Shown here: in pieces, positions 24,456-34,731 of the stretch
Position numbering within the stretch: the stretch's first letter is position 1
Layout of the letters: every line of letters starts with the position of its first letter
NCBI RefSeq assembly: GCF_026151205.1
Contig: NC_087072.1
Location: 6,992,084-7,056,083 of the forward strand
Reading direction: 5' to 3'
Source of the DNA: Bolinopsis microptera
Lineage: Eukaryota > Ctenophora > Tentaculata > Lobata > Bolinopsidae
DNA length: 64,000 bases
Program-made: the position numbers and the translations under genes
Notes under the pieces: model-generated
Seen by the model: the letters and a program-made list of their open reading frames with translations, nothing else
What the model was told of the DNA's origin: nothing
The model's database searches: none

Positions 24456-25990
24456 CTAATGGTGTGCATGATACTTCAAGTGCCTTGCTAATTTAACTAT
24501 GCCATAATCATTGAGATGGACATTATCCTCTCCATAACTACTAAAAAATGACGATTTTCTAAAGCCTTTCTTATCACTAAACAAGAAACGATTTGTCTCG
24601 GTTGAGAGCAGTTTTACATAGGTGTATTTTCTTTGCAGATTTGATATACACTCATTGATATCAGTTATAACCTTGTTTCTGGAGAAACTCTCCCGAGGTA
24701 ATAAGTTAACAATTTTAATATCAGCTCCAGGTGCCCACTTGTGAAGGAAAAGTACAAGTTTTTCAATACAATTGTTTGTAAAGTCAAGAGCTCTAGCATC
24801 ACAAGAAAAACTATCAGGGCACAGAAGTTTAGTCCTCATGTTGCGAGGGCTGTTCAGGATAGAGTCCACGTCATTTGTACCACACATAAGTACAATGCTT
24901 TTCACATTATTGGTATTAAGAGTGTCTTTTCTTACATCTGATTGAAACCGTTCATTGATTGCATTGGCTGTGGCACCAGGGTAGCTGAATACATGTGCCT
25001 CATGATGTTTGGACGATAGCTTTTCTCCCTCTAATTTGGAGAACATACTAGAGCTAATGTAGACACACAAAGATTTACCAGAATGTTCTATTGATCTAGT
25101 CTTAGGGGCCGAGGGTTCAGTGTTCTTAACTTGACTGGAAACATCAGACAGAGTAGATAAGGTTGCGCTGCCATCAATTAGGCGCAGAGTAATGCTTATT
25201 CTCATGGTTTCAGACTTGTCCTGGATGAGGCTGTGTTCAAAGCTGGTCTGGGATTGTCTGGTCATATTCATTATGTCACCATGGGAGAGGGTGAGGTCAG
25301 CAATATGAGCTCTAAGTTTGGATCTGAAGCTTAGGACTCTAGTAGCCCCTAAAGAGATGGTGGAGATCATGGAGCCTGGTGAAATTGACCTCTCGTCATC
25401 CGAGTGAAAGGGAATTCCTTGCTGACCATTTCTATACTTGGTAATCATAGCACTATTGAATTTCAATTTTGGGAACTGTGAGCGTAAGCGTTCTAAAATA
25501 GACTTTAGGTATGGATTGTCTGCTACTGGCCTTGTGTTATGAAAGCCTCCATTGTAAGCGTAGGGAAAGTCCCCGTAATATGCAACTGCCCTATTCTCAA
25601 ACTTATGAGTATAGTGGGTTTCTATATCTAACTTGGCAGTGTCAACAAACTGAAAAACTCCTCGACTCAAATCTTGGTATGGATTGATAGAGTTGGTCAC
25701 ATCATTGTCACCATTTACAGAGTGTTTGGGATTTTCCAAATTGATAATTTCTGCTGAATGTTCACTGTCTTCTGCTGATTTGGATAGCTCTTGGGTTAAC
25801 TCAGAAACAAGATGCGAGGATGACCTATTACTGAGGGGAACATTGATAGACTGTTCACAGTGATCAGGTACCTGGGGCAACACAGGGATAAGTGAACCAT
25901 TGCTGAGGGGAACTTTGAGTGCACTGTCACTTTCTGATAATTGTTTATAGAGAAAAGAAATTTGCCGACGAAGACTATCATGTGTCTCAA
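24456..25990 (-). CDS. LINE ORF1: AlkB-like 2OG-Fe(II) dioxygenase fused to SGNH esterase
   Basis: At least 475 residues, open upstream to about 25990. An N-terminal helix (LRRQISFLYKQL) looks like a coiled coil. The middle carries an AlkB-type domain: YRNGQQGIPFHSDDE (HxD metal ligands), ISLGATRVLSFR, LSHGDIMNM, SFEHSLI (distal His) and RISITLR (2OG-binding Arg pair). The C-terminal half has SGNH hydrolase blocks: the catalytic-Ser block reads CVYISSSMF, block III is LMCGTNDVDS, and block V is EDNVHLNDYG (Asp-x-x-His). SGNH esterase ORF1 proteins are known in CR1 LINEs. An AlkB dioxygenase joined to one is unfamiliar to me and suggests repair of alkylated RNA or DNA during retrotransposition (inference). 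No internal stops. Confidence 0.82.
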
Positions 25991-25995
25991 AACAA

Positions 25996-27180
25996 ATATA
26001 AATAATAATAATAATTTCAATGAATGAAATGAGGTATTTATATCCCGCTCATATGATTAACCAACAACACAAGGAAGAGGTTAACCATGTCAGAGCGGCT
26101 GACATAAAGTTCAGGACACAATAAAACCTGAAACTTACTTACTTACTTACTAAAGTGTATGCAATATCAAGTCAATAAAACAAATAATCAATATCAATAA
26201 AACAAATAATCAAAGTTTTAGCACATTTTACAGCATAAAATTTAAACAAATGAAAACATATAATGCTCTTAGTGGTAAATGGCCGTTTGTTCTGAGCTGT
26301 ATGGTTTTTTGACAATCAACTGGCGGGGCAAGGAATGTACTGGCTGGTAGCTTTTGTACACACCAGAACGCTAGTCTGGTTGATTAATGACCAAATTAGA
26401 GGCGTTGATAGATAGGCATTATAATTTGTGGATGTAAGAGGGAATATTTGGCATGCACTATTCTAGCAGCTATTTTGTAACAAATGGTCTTTACAATTAT
26501 TAAGGACGGTAAGTATTTTGGGTGTTCAATACTAAATCATGGCTAAATGTCTAAGTGGGGGCCGGGGGTTTAAATTTAGGGGAGGAAAAAAATGAATATT
26601 GGGTTATAATATTAATCATAGATGTCAACCCTGATATAACTATTGTACTAAAAATTTGATCATAATGCTTAGGGTCTTTATTAGAATTCAAATTTGATAC
26701 AAAAAAAAATAGGATCACTTTACACTACACTTACTCACTCACACAGATCACATTTAACTTTACAGAGGAATACACTGGCAGAGTAAGTCGATTTGGTCAT
26801 GAAATTTTGGAGGTCAGGTGAAATATATTGTATGTACTGTCTACTGTTTGATCCCTGCAGGAGCCTACGAAATTTTAAGGTTCAAGGTTACAAATATCAA
26901 GTGTTGCCAGAAATATCCAAGCAATGAATTATATGAAGGTACAGGTGTTATACCATTTACCAAGAATACTAATCATAGCTGAGCACACTTTTAGTTCTAA
27001 ATAACGTATCATCAAGAATAGCAGACAGTATTCATTTAATCTACGAATGAGAATCTTATAGGATTTCGGGAATGAAAGTTTGGAAAGTAGCCCCTCAAAA
27101 TCTTTGTATCACGTTGCGACCCCCACGGTCGTTTCACTGTATCGTCCTGACGATACAGGGGGAGCCGCGCACTTCGTGCG
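25996..27180. other. Region without a gene
   Basis: AT-rich sequence with a short ACTT run near 26140 and a duplicated ataaaacaaataatcaa block at about 26175-26215. No coding signal seen. Confidence 0.4.
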
Positions 27181-27846
27181 CGGCGGGTCATACAACGTAT
27201 GACAAAGCTCGGTGAGGCACAGTGGTGCATCTCGCCGATCTACCGAGAAGAATTATTTGATGCGCGGCGGGACCCAGTAGTGCATCGCGCTACAAGGTCC
27301 CCAGGTAAAGATTAGGCGGAATTTGACGGATGTTACTCGTCTAAATTTCTTCGAAGTATAAGCGCGCGCCGCTTTCTTCTCGAAATGGCCCGATGGCAAG
27401 TGCTACGAAGTAGAACGCGCCGGGCCTGATCATTAGCAGTGGTCAAGGCGGAATGACAGACTGAGTGCCGCCCAGTAAGACATAGCCCGAGGCAAGTGCT
27501 ACGAAGTATTTATATTGCGCGCCGAATCAGTCCATTTGATTGACGATGTCAATCCGTCGAGATCGACGAAGCAAGAATGCTAGTTCGTGCGGCGCGTCGA
27601 AGCGGCAAAGTCCTCCAATTAGTCCATTAACAATGAACAAGCAAAACTTTAATGTAAGCTCTAACTATGCCACAAAATGGAATTTTATTGCCGTTCATCA
27701 TTTACGGGTGATACTCGTAAAGTTGAAAGTATTTACAATTTACTTTGTTTCAAAACCGTCGCGTCGACGAGTGATCCAACTCGGCGCGCGTCTTGGTAGG
27801 TTATGAACCTATAACGTTCATCAACCATCACACATCAACGCCAAAC

Positions 27847-27918
27847 TTACCTGAGGACCCCAGGCTATTATGTTCATTAACATTGGGCGGATTTGACAGG
27901 CTGAGCGCGGCCCAGTAA
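27847..27918. mobile_element. 72-bp MITE (TTACCTG...CCCAGTAA) with 8-bp target duplication
   Basis: Ends are TTACCTGAGG and GGCCCAGTAA. The flanks carry the perfect 8-bp direct repeat cgccaaac (27839-27846 and 27919-27926). It is the same family as 43294-43369 and 49696-49776. Confidence 0.8.
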
Positions 27919-28145
27919 CGCCAAACATCAAACATTGATTGAATTAAAATAGTTGGAATGTGGCATGGAATTTATATAATGTAAAAATCCTCACAACGTA
28001 GAAATCAGTGTCACTAATGATATTATGGTTTTGTATCATGATTAAAACAATTGTCTGACTTGTAGGTTTACAAACTACCAGGACGCGCGCCGAGTTGGAC
28101 TCGTCGACGGTCAATTTCACATAGCCATGTGTATACGCGTACTGC

Positions 28146-28258
28146 GTGACGCGCTTGTTTCACAAGTAGAATGTACGCGCGCTACTGCAAGCGAGAGGGC
28201 GCTGGTTAGAGAGCCCTTTCGCTTGCAGTAGCGCGCGACCACCGAACAAGCGTGTCAC
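28146..28258. repeat. Nested GC-rich palindrome
   Basis: Inner arms 28177-28200 and 28213-28236 match at 23 of 24 positions (GCGCGCTACTGCAAGCGA core). Outer arms near 28146-28159 and 28244-28258 (gtgacgcgcttgtt against gaacaagcgtgtcac) pair with one mismatch. Confidence 0.8.
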
Positions 28259-28544
28259 TAGTATATAAAAGAAAATCTTCAGATAATTGCAAACTGATTG
28301 ACAAACTAAACCATCCCTCATCAGAGTGGTAGTCATGACAGGACCATGTTACTTTGATATTAAGTAAAGCTAACATCTTTCGCTAGGGTCTTTAAACGAA
28401 GTAAATGTCGGGCAGCTAAATATAAACAAGTGTAGACAACTGGACGATTGTTAAAAAATGTCGTACGAGCAATCGAAAAGGTCATCAAAATATATTTTAA
28501 CTACAGGAACAACATAAACATGAAGGAGGTACCGATGTTACTGT

Positions 28545-28806
28545 GCATTTTATTTTATATATTTTGTATATTTTATATATTTTATATATTTTGTATATTT
28601 TATATATTTTGTATATTTTATATATTTTGTATATTTTATATATTTTGTATATTTTATATATTTTATATATTTTATATATTTTGTATATTTTATATATTTT
28701 GTATATTTTATATATTTTGTATATTTTATATATTTTATATATTTTCTATATTTTCTATATTTTATATATTTTCTATATTTTCTATATTTTCTATATTTTC
28801 TATATA
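28545..28806. repeat. AT-rich satellite, 9-bp unit tatatttt(g/a/c)
   Basis: About 29 copies of a 9-bp unit, shifting from g/a variants to c variants at the right end. It yields spurious Tyr/Ile/Phe-repeat frames. Confidence 0.9.
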
Positions 28807-28879
28807 TTTCATACTAAAAAATGTATATTTTTTCGAAAGTGCTATATTTTTTATTAGTGGCCCTCCTCGTACACCGTAA

Positions 28880-29850
28880 TTGCCATGTTACAATGAATAA
28901 TAACATCATAATAAAAATAGTTAAACTTTAACATCCGATAATAAACTCGTGAAAATTAGATATGCGATGTAAAATACGTTTTTTACTTTATACCCGAAAA
29001 TTAATCTCAATCATAAATTTCTATATCAGCGCGGTGCTAGTCACGTATTGTTATGACGGCGCCGAACCTAAACTAATGAATTCGAAAATAATATAAAATT
29101 CTAAATCAGAAGTTAAAGTTATTCTACAAATATTTCATTACATTAACTTACTTGGATTAAAGACGGCTGGCAAAAGGAACCAGTTGCCTGTAAGAGCTTT
29201 ACTAGTACCCGAAATACCGTTTCTAAAGCACCACCCCAAGCCCGATATCAGCTGAGCACAAACGTATAAATTGTTTCAGGATTTTCACAACAAATCAGCT
29301 TGTTCATACTAATACTATTGAATATCGCTTATTAGGATGTAAAAGTTTTGATACATAATTTGTAGCGCGATGCACTACTGGGTCGCGCGCGCGCATCCAA
29401 TAATGCTTCTCGCAACCACAGAGATCGTATGCAGATCGGCGAGATGCGAAGGATTGACATCGTGAATCAAATACATAATATATAATATAATACACGTCAA
29501 AAGGTTAAGTGTCTAGTATTTGTGTTTGTTATTATTAAGTTCGATTGAAATATATGCTTAAAACACTACTACATGTTGTAAACAACAAAATATTTACAAA
29601 ACAAAACGACTGGGACACATAAAGGAGAAGAACAACACATCACACGGACGGAAACTGCTGCTGAGTTGACGAGTATCTGATTGTATTAATTAAGAGAGTT
29701 ATGTGAGGAGGGGTCCCACCAAAAGATCAAGAATCTTACCCTTCAGTACATTCCATGTTTTTGTCTCATTGAGTACATCTACATTGTAGTGTAGTGTAAA
29801 AATATAGTGCTATACTATAATATTATACTATAATATTATTATACTATACT
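28880..29850. other. Region without a gene
   Basis: AT-rich with one GC-rich piece at 29356-29450 (inverted copy of 27215-27292). A tatactataata microsatellite occurs at 29805-29853. Confidence 0.4.
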
Positions 29851-29854
29851 ATAA

Positions 29855-30053
29855 CAGTGGTGTAATGTTGCCTGTTATGTTGGCGCTCCTGCTGAAAAAG
29901 TGCCCCCTGTTGGCGCTCCCTCACTTTTGGCGCCCCTCCCTTAAATTGGACAAATTAGGTGATTTAGAGGATACGCAGGTAAAATCTCTAAAAAAGTGTG
30001 TCTCTAGAGCAAAATGCACAGCCGGGTCAGCGGGGCCCTTCGTTACGCCACTG
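29855..30053. mobile_element. hAT-type non-autonomous element, 199 bp
   Basis: Ends are CAGTGGTGTAATG and CGTTACGCCACTG. The interior (ttggcgctccctcacttttg) resembles the 31237-31556 copy. It sits in a tatac microsatellite, so the target duplication cannot be judged. Confidence 0.75.
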
Positions 30054-30384
30054 CTATACTATACTATACTATTACTACACTATACTCATTACTTCATTGC
30101 TGTAATCTGTGAAATTTCAAAAGTATTTGATAAAAACCAGGTTTTTTAATATAAATTTAAAAATGAAGAACCCGTATACCTAGAGTACTCACACACCAGC
30201 TAAGCTGGAGTACATCTCACTTGTAAATATCGAAAATAGGTTTGCTGTTTTGTGGTACAGTCCATAGCAAGCACATTCATTGATGAGGAGTTCACTAGAA
30301 GTGAACTCAGTACTAACGCCTTTTTTTAAAAATTTTTTTATCTACACACTTATTTTACTTCGGTGTATTCCAACAGCCACAATG

Positions 30385-30685
30385 TTACACAAGTGCAACC
30401 AGCCAATTACAGGAAGCCGAAGGATCTTTTTGGCCAGTGACGGTTAAGGTAGTGTGTACCATACTTTCTTCGTCCGAGACTTTGCTGCAATGTGCAGCTC
30501 CTCATTTAACCCTCACACCCGATTTCTCGAGTATTCGGCTGAGTAGACCGGGGGCTGCATAGACCACTCATGATCCTTAGCTGAACGTCGACGACGCTCA
30601 CCCCACGACCAGGCAGTCAGTGGGTTTCGAACTCGCAACCTAACGATTGTAAGACAGGCCTTCTAACCAACTGCGCTACCTGGCC
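30385..30685 (-). mobile_element. tRNA-derived SINE
   Basis: On the minus strand the 5' end is a tRNA-like head: GGCCAGGTAGCGCAGTTGG (A box) and GAGTTCGAAACCC (B box), with degenerate stems. About 220 bp of unrelated body follow. The lower boundary is uncertain, and no target duplication was established. Confidence 0.7.
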
Positions 30686-31236
30686 AAAAAATATTATTTA
30701 AAAAAAACACAAAGATGAGGTATGAAAATGGTAATATATTCTTTTTGGTAAGTTACAGTGTTAATATTCGGTCAGTGGATTTTTAAAAAATGCAGATAAT
30801 TCCTCATCAAACTATTTAGAAACAATGCAGAGTGAAAACCACACAGTTCTTTAACAATCATTTATACAATCATTTATACATCAATTTGAGATATATATAA
30901 TGAAGATTTATTTTTTCTTTTGATTCCTATAAATTTTACTAACAGTTACAACTACAGATTATAAGGCATGATTAACAAGGGGTGCTAGATACTATTCAAA
31001 ACGATGACCTTCTGGTGACGTGATAGTCATGCCTTTGAAAAACTCTAGGTAAGACTTTAATTAAGTTTATTTTTCAATATCGTCGAATAAAGAGTTTGAT
31101 ACTGAAATTTCTTGATTAATTGTACATTTGCATAGTCCCCTCAAAAGCATCTCTTCAACTCAAAGTCTAATAGAACATGGCAGTATTCAAATGATTCAAT
31201 TCTAAGTTGAGTGTATTTTGTTTGAAGTAACGGGTG

Positions 31237-31556
31237 CAGTGGCGTAACGTTGCCTGTTGGCGCCGCCCCCCGCTGTTGGCGCCCCCTCCCTTTTTTGGTG
31301 CCCCTCCCTAAAATTGGATAAATTAGATGATTTTAGAGGATATGCTTGTAAAATCTCTAAAAAACTGTGTTTCTAGAGCAAAACGTGCAGTTTTGCTAGT
31401 ACCGTAGTTAATTTTTTCCAAATTGTCCCATGTCCCACATTCAAACGACGATCAGAGCTGTTTTTCAAAATTGTCCCACATTCAAACGACGATTTGGCAC
31501 CCCCTAAGATGGCACCCCCGCACAGCGGGGTCGGCGGGCCCTTCTTTACGCCACTG
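31237..31556. mobile_element. hAT-type non-autonomous element, 320 bp, perfect 8-bp TSD
   Basis: Ends are CAGTGGCGTAACG and CTTTACGCCACTG. The flanking direct repeat aacgggtg (31229-31236 and 31557-31564) is perfect and 8 bp long, as for the hAT superfamily. No transposase is encoded. Confidence 0.85.
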
Positions 31557-31584
31557 AACGGGTGGTAGGGAAAACACTGGGCAA

Positions 31585-33731
31585 AAGTAAAGTAAAGTAA
31601 AATTTATGACATCACATGATCACACATGTCTACAAAATATCATCACACTGTGTGAAAAAATATATAATAAATATTTCCCCACCAACATTAATTAATTATC
31701 AAATACAATATTTAAAAACAATTTCATCAAAAACATTATCCTATTTCAAAAACTTCCCAGTGGAATAAAGATTTATAAAACGCTTCTTTGCCACATAAGG
31801 ATGGAACCAAAGATAATTGTTATGTTTCTCTTTATTACTGACATAACTGGCTCCTTCAATTCTTACTAAAACTTCATTAGAAACATTCCAAAAAAAGCAA
31901 TCATTTGTAGTACTTTTAGAAATCATATCTTTCTTAAATCCTTCTAATTTAATTTTAAAACCTAAAACTGTCACAGAGTTCTTGACGTCCGGAGGGAGTT
32001 TGTTCCAATATGGAATAACTCGCTCCGGGAGAAAAGACTTCTGGATATTCTTGACCTTTGTCACACTTTTACTACATCTATTGGATGAAACCAGATTAGG
32101 ACCTGATCTGCTTGGTCTGAACAAGTCTGAACCATAATCAGTCATACCATTAATAACCTTAAAAGCTTCAATAAGGTCCCCACGTATTCGCCGCTCTGCC
32201 AGCGTTGTCAAATTGAGGATTTCCAGTCTACGGCTGTAAGGAAGAGTACCCACCTCATCAATCAGACGGGTAAACCGCCTCTGGACGCTCTCCAGCTCCA
32301 AAAAAATCCCCCAACTTCCATGAGCCGCAGGTTGATTCCACAATTGGACACAATACTCAAGATGAGGTCTTATTAAAGCTTTATATATAGCAATCATAAC
32401 AACCTTTTCTCTAATAACTAAATTCCTTACAATCCAACAAATCATACGATTTGCCTTAGTGATACATCCTTTGATCTGTTCATTCCAAAGCAGGGAGCTA
32501 TGGGTAATAACCCCCGAATCTTTTTCCTGTGCAGATACTTCAAGTTCTATACCATTTACATTATAATTTAAATTAGGATTGTTGTTAAAATTAATGTGCA
32601 CTACTTTGCACTTGGCAGGATTAAATTGTAATTTAGCCAAATACTTTCCCAAACTTCTAATTCTTCGATATCTTCAGCAACACTACCGTGGTTAGCTGCA
32701 TTACCAATTAATTTAAGATCATCAGCAAATAACTTTATCTTATTTTTTACAAGGTCAGGCAAATCATTAATATACAGAATGAATAGGAGAGGGCCCAGAA
32801 CTGACCCCTGAGGAACACCAGATAAAACATGTTTAACCTCGGACCATTGTCCTTCTACAGAAACCCTCATAGTCCTGTCTGTCAGAAAATCTTTAATAAC
32901 ATCTAAAACCTTTCCTTTGACACCAAAGCCTTCCAATTTAGACAGAAGTCTAAAGTGGGGGACTGTGTCGAACGCCTTACTAAAATCAAAGTATAGAAGA
33001 TCAACCGGGGCACCTTCATCTAAAATGTCAAGAATGTCATCAAATGTCTCTAAAAGATTAGATAAACACGATTTACCCTTAACAAATCCATGCTGATGCT
33101 TCGAAATTCGATGTTCTAGAAAATTTAATACATGTGCTCTCACCAACTTTTCATACACTTTGCACAAAATACAAGTTAATGAAACTGGTCTATAATTTAA
33201 GGGGTCCGATTTAATACCCTTTTTAAACAATGCTACAACAGATGCAGATTTCCACACTGCAGGTAAAGATCCTGTATCTGAACACTTTTGAAATAATTTA
33301 GTTACTGCTTCAACAAAATTGTTGTCATAAGCTAGCGATTTCAACAACTTCGGATGAACACCATCCGGACCAGAACTCTTAAAAATGTTAAGCTTTAAAA
33401 GTTGCTTTTTTATATCAGAACTGCTGACTTCCATATCATCAATATCATCAATACTCTCATTGTCAGGTCTTAAATTCTCAGTTTTAGGGAGAGGGCCAGG
33501 TGGTTCACGCACGAAAACAGGGCTAAAGGCACTTGCGAGTACCTCAGCTGACTCAGTCGAACTATCTGTGCGTGTACCATCTCCTCTATCTAAAGAAACC
33601 ACACTTGATTTAACTTGACGTTTATTTTGTAAATAAGAGTAAAAAGACTTACAATTATGCTTCAGATTAGATGTAATTTTCTTTTCATAGTTAACTTTAG
33701 CTTTAATTTCTGCTACTTCATAAGTGGGCAC
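31585..33731 (-). mobile_element. 5'-truncated LINE (CR1/jockey group)
   Basis: Contains RT and C-terminal domain but no endonuclease or ORF1. The 3' end carries a (TTTAC)n tail near 31585-31600. A deleted relative lies at 55745-56085. Confidence 0.85.
31741..33731 (-). pseudogene. LINE reverse transcriptase with one frameshift
   Basis: Frame one (33731-32601) carries NYRPVSLTCILCK, HQHGFVKGKSC, YFDFSKAFDTV, GVPQGSVLGPLLFILYINDL and KLFADDLKLI. At about 32645, inside EELEVW, the frame breaks and continues in 32652-31741 (YLAKLQFNPAKCKVVH onward). The pattern fits loss of one G in a G run. The C-terminal domain (RRLEILNLTTLAERRIRGDL, then NKLPPDVKNSVT) runs to the stop at 31741. Without the break it would be an ordinary RT/C-terminal segment of about 660 residues. 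Confidence 0.85.
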
Positions 33732-33768
33732 TGGCTGCTAGATCTTCTGTCACACTTGTCTTTTCTTA

Positions 33769-33835
33769 CAGCAAAGGAAAAAAGAAGAATGGTAAAGCCA
33801 AGAAGTCAAGAAAATCGAAGTCTTCTGCAAAACTT
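33769..33835 (+). CDS. Putative lysine-rich exon (orphan)
   Basis: Bounded by acceptor TTCTTACAG and donor GTAAGT. One frame encodes a Lys/Ser-rich string (KGKKKNGKAKKSRKS). Spliced to the acceptor at about 34398 it would end after four more residues (PQLF). The partner exons upstream are not found. The LINE at 31585-33731 ends about 35 bp before it, so an upstream intron may contain that LINE. Confidence 0.3.
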
Positions 33836-34396
33836 GTAAGTTATTGGTATAGTCATTAATTGATAATTGTGCTACTACTATCATGATTAGTAATTCTTAT
33901 CAAATTTGAAAATTCTCATAATCTAAACTGGCATCACAACAATTTGAGGTCATCTTAGTTTAACTATTTAATTTTCAAATGCCAATTACTAAATTGTTAT
34001 TTCCAATGTAGTCTTATAATTTTGTCCTCTCCGAGCTAAGCAGTATAAAAACGTATGATTAATTTTGGCTACTAGGTCTTCATTTCAAAAGTCTCTCACT
34101 GTTTTTGTCATAGGTCAAAGTATCATGAAAATCAATATGATTATTACTAGTCGATTTCACAAGATTTATGATCTCATGACTCATCGTTGCAATCATGCAG
34201 GTGATCTATCTTGTTAAAATGATGGTGTAAATTATGTTAAGTATACCATCAATTATATTGGATATAATAATACAAGGCTGTAGGATACATTAACTAAAAT
34301 TGAACGAATACTCAATGCATAAATTCTCAGATTATAAACGTCAAAGTACTGCTGCAGTACTTATGATGGAATCTCGGGTAACATGACCTACTATTT

Positions 34397-34731
34397 AGCA
34401 TTTTTCCTCAGCCACAGCTCTTTTAGGGGTTCTTTTCAATCGGTGCTCTGGCGGATACAAAGTATCTCCTAGTCAAATTACCTCTGAGAGGTGTGAACTT
34501 TACAACAAGAGCTACTCGAATATAATGTGTTTTCTGGGCAATCTTCATCTGCTACATCTCACTATCTTAAGATATCTACTTCAGTTACATACAATTGAGA
34601 GTGCAGTTATTTCTCTAACTCCTGAGGAGGAACCTGGTCCACCTTCAAGGGGGGTTTGCAATGACAGTGGTGCTCACTGTAGCTGTATACTCTCCATAGC
34701 GCATTCAACTTTGTTGGCAACGTATTCGTGA
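34397..34731 (+). CDS. Putative terminal exon of unknown gene
   Basis: After a pyrimidine-rich acceptor (TTTTTCCTCAG) a 110-residue frame runs to a TGA at 34731. It contains several Cys and a PEEEPGPPSRG segment. No family was recognised and no donor partner in phase 1 was found. Confidence 0.25.

Larger units (their letters stand above)
19870..25995 (-). mobile_element. LINE (CR1/L2-like) with AlkB-SGNH ORF1 and EEP-RT ORF2, interrupted by another LINE
   Basis: In element order the parts are ORF1 (AlkB + SGNH, about 25990-24456), an endonuclease part (24300-23584), an opposite-strand LINE insertion (about 23590-22370) and a reverse transcriptase part (about 22370-20105). The 5' end is truncated: ORF1 stays open past its annotated start to about 25990, where it meets an ATT run, without an ATG. 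Esterase-type ORF1 proteins are known from the CR1 clade, which supports that placement. Target duplications were not identified. Confidence 0.8.
27180..28262. repeat. GC-rich repeat island with palindromes
   Basis: A patchwork of CpG-rich segments in AT-rich DNA. Pieces recur elsewhere in the window. The 27325-27460 stretch resembles 48915-49045. The stretch beginning gatcgacgaagcaagaatgc near 27558 matches 48421. The cgggtgatactcgtaaa block at 27706 matches 38530, and the gtatacgcgtactgcgtgacgc block at about 28131 resembles 48336. The 27215-27292 piece is matched in inverted orientation by 29356-29450. No open frame here looks real. Confidence 0.7.

Noticed and set aside
28448-28879. 143-residue Tyr/Ile/Phe-rich frame looking like a membrane protein
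   Set aside because: It is the 9-bp AT satellite read in frame; a second frame is equally open.
30395-30690. Functional tRNA gene
   Set aside because: The anticodon and acceptor stems do not pair and about 220 bp of SINE body follow, so it is a tRNA-derived SINE head.
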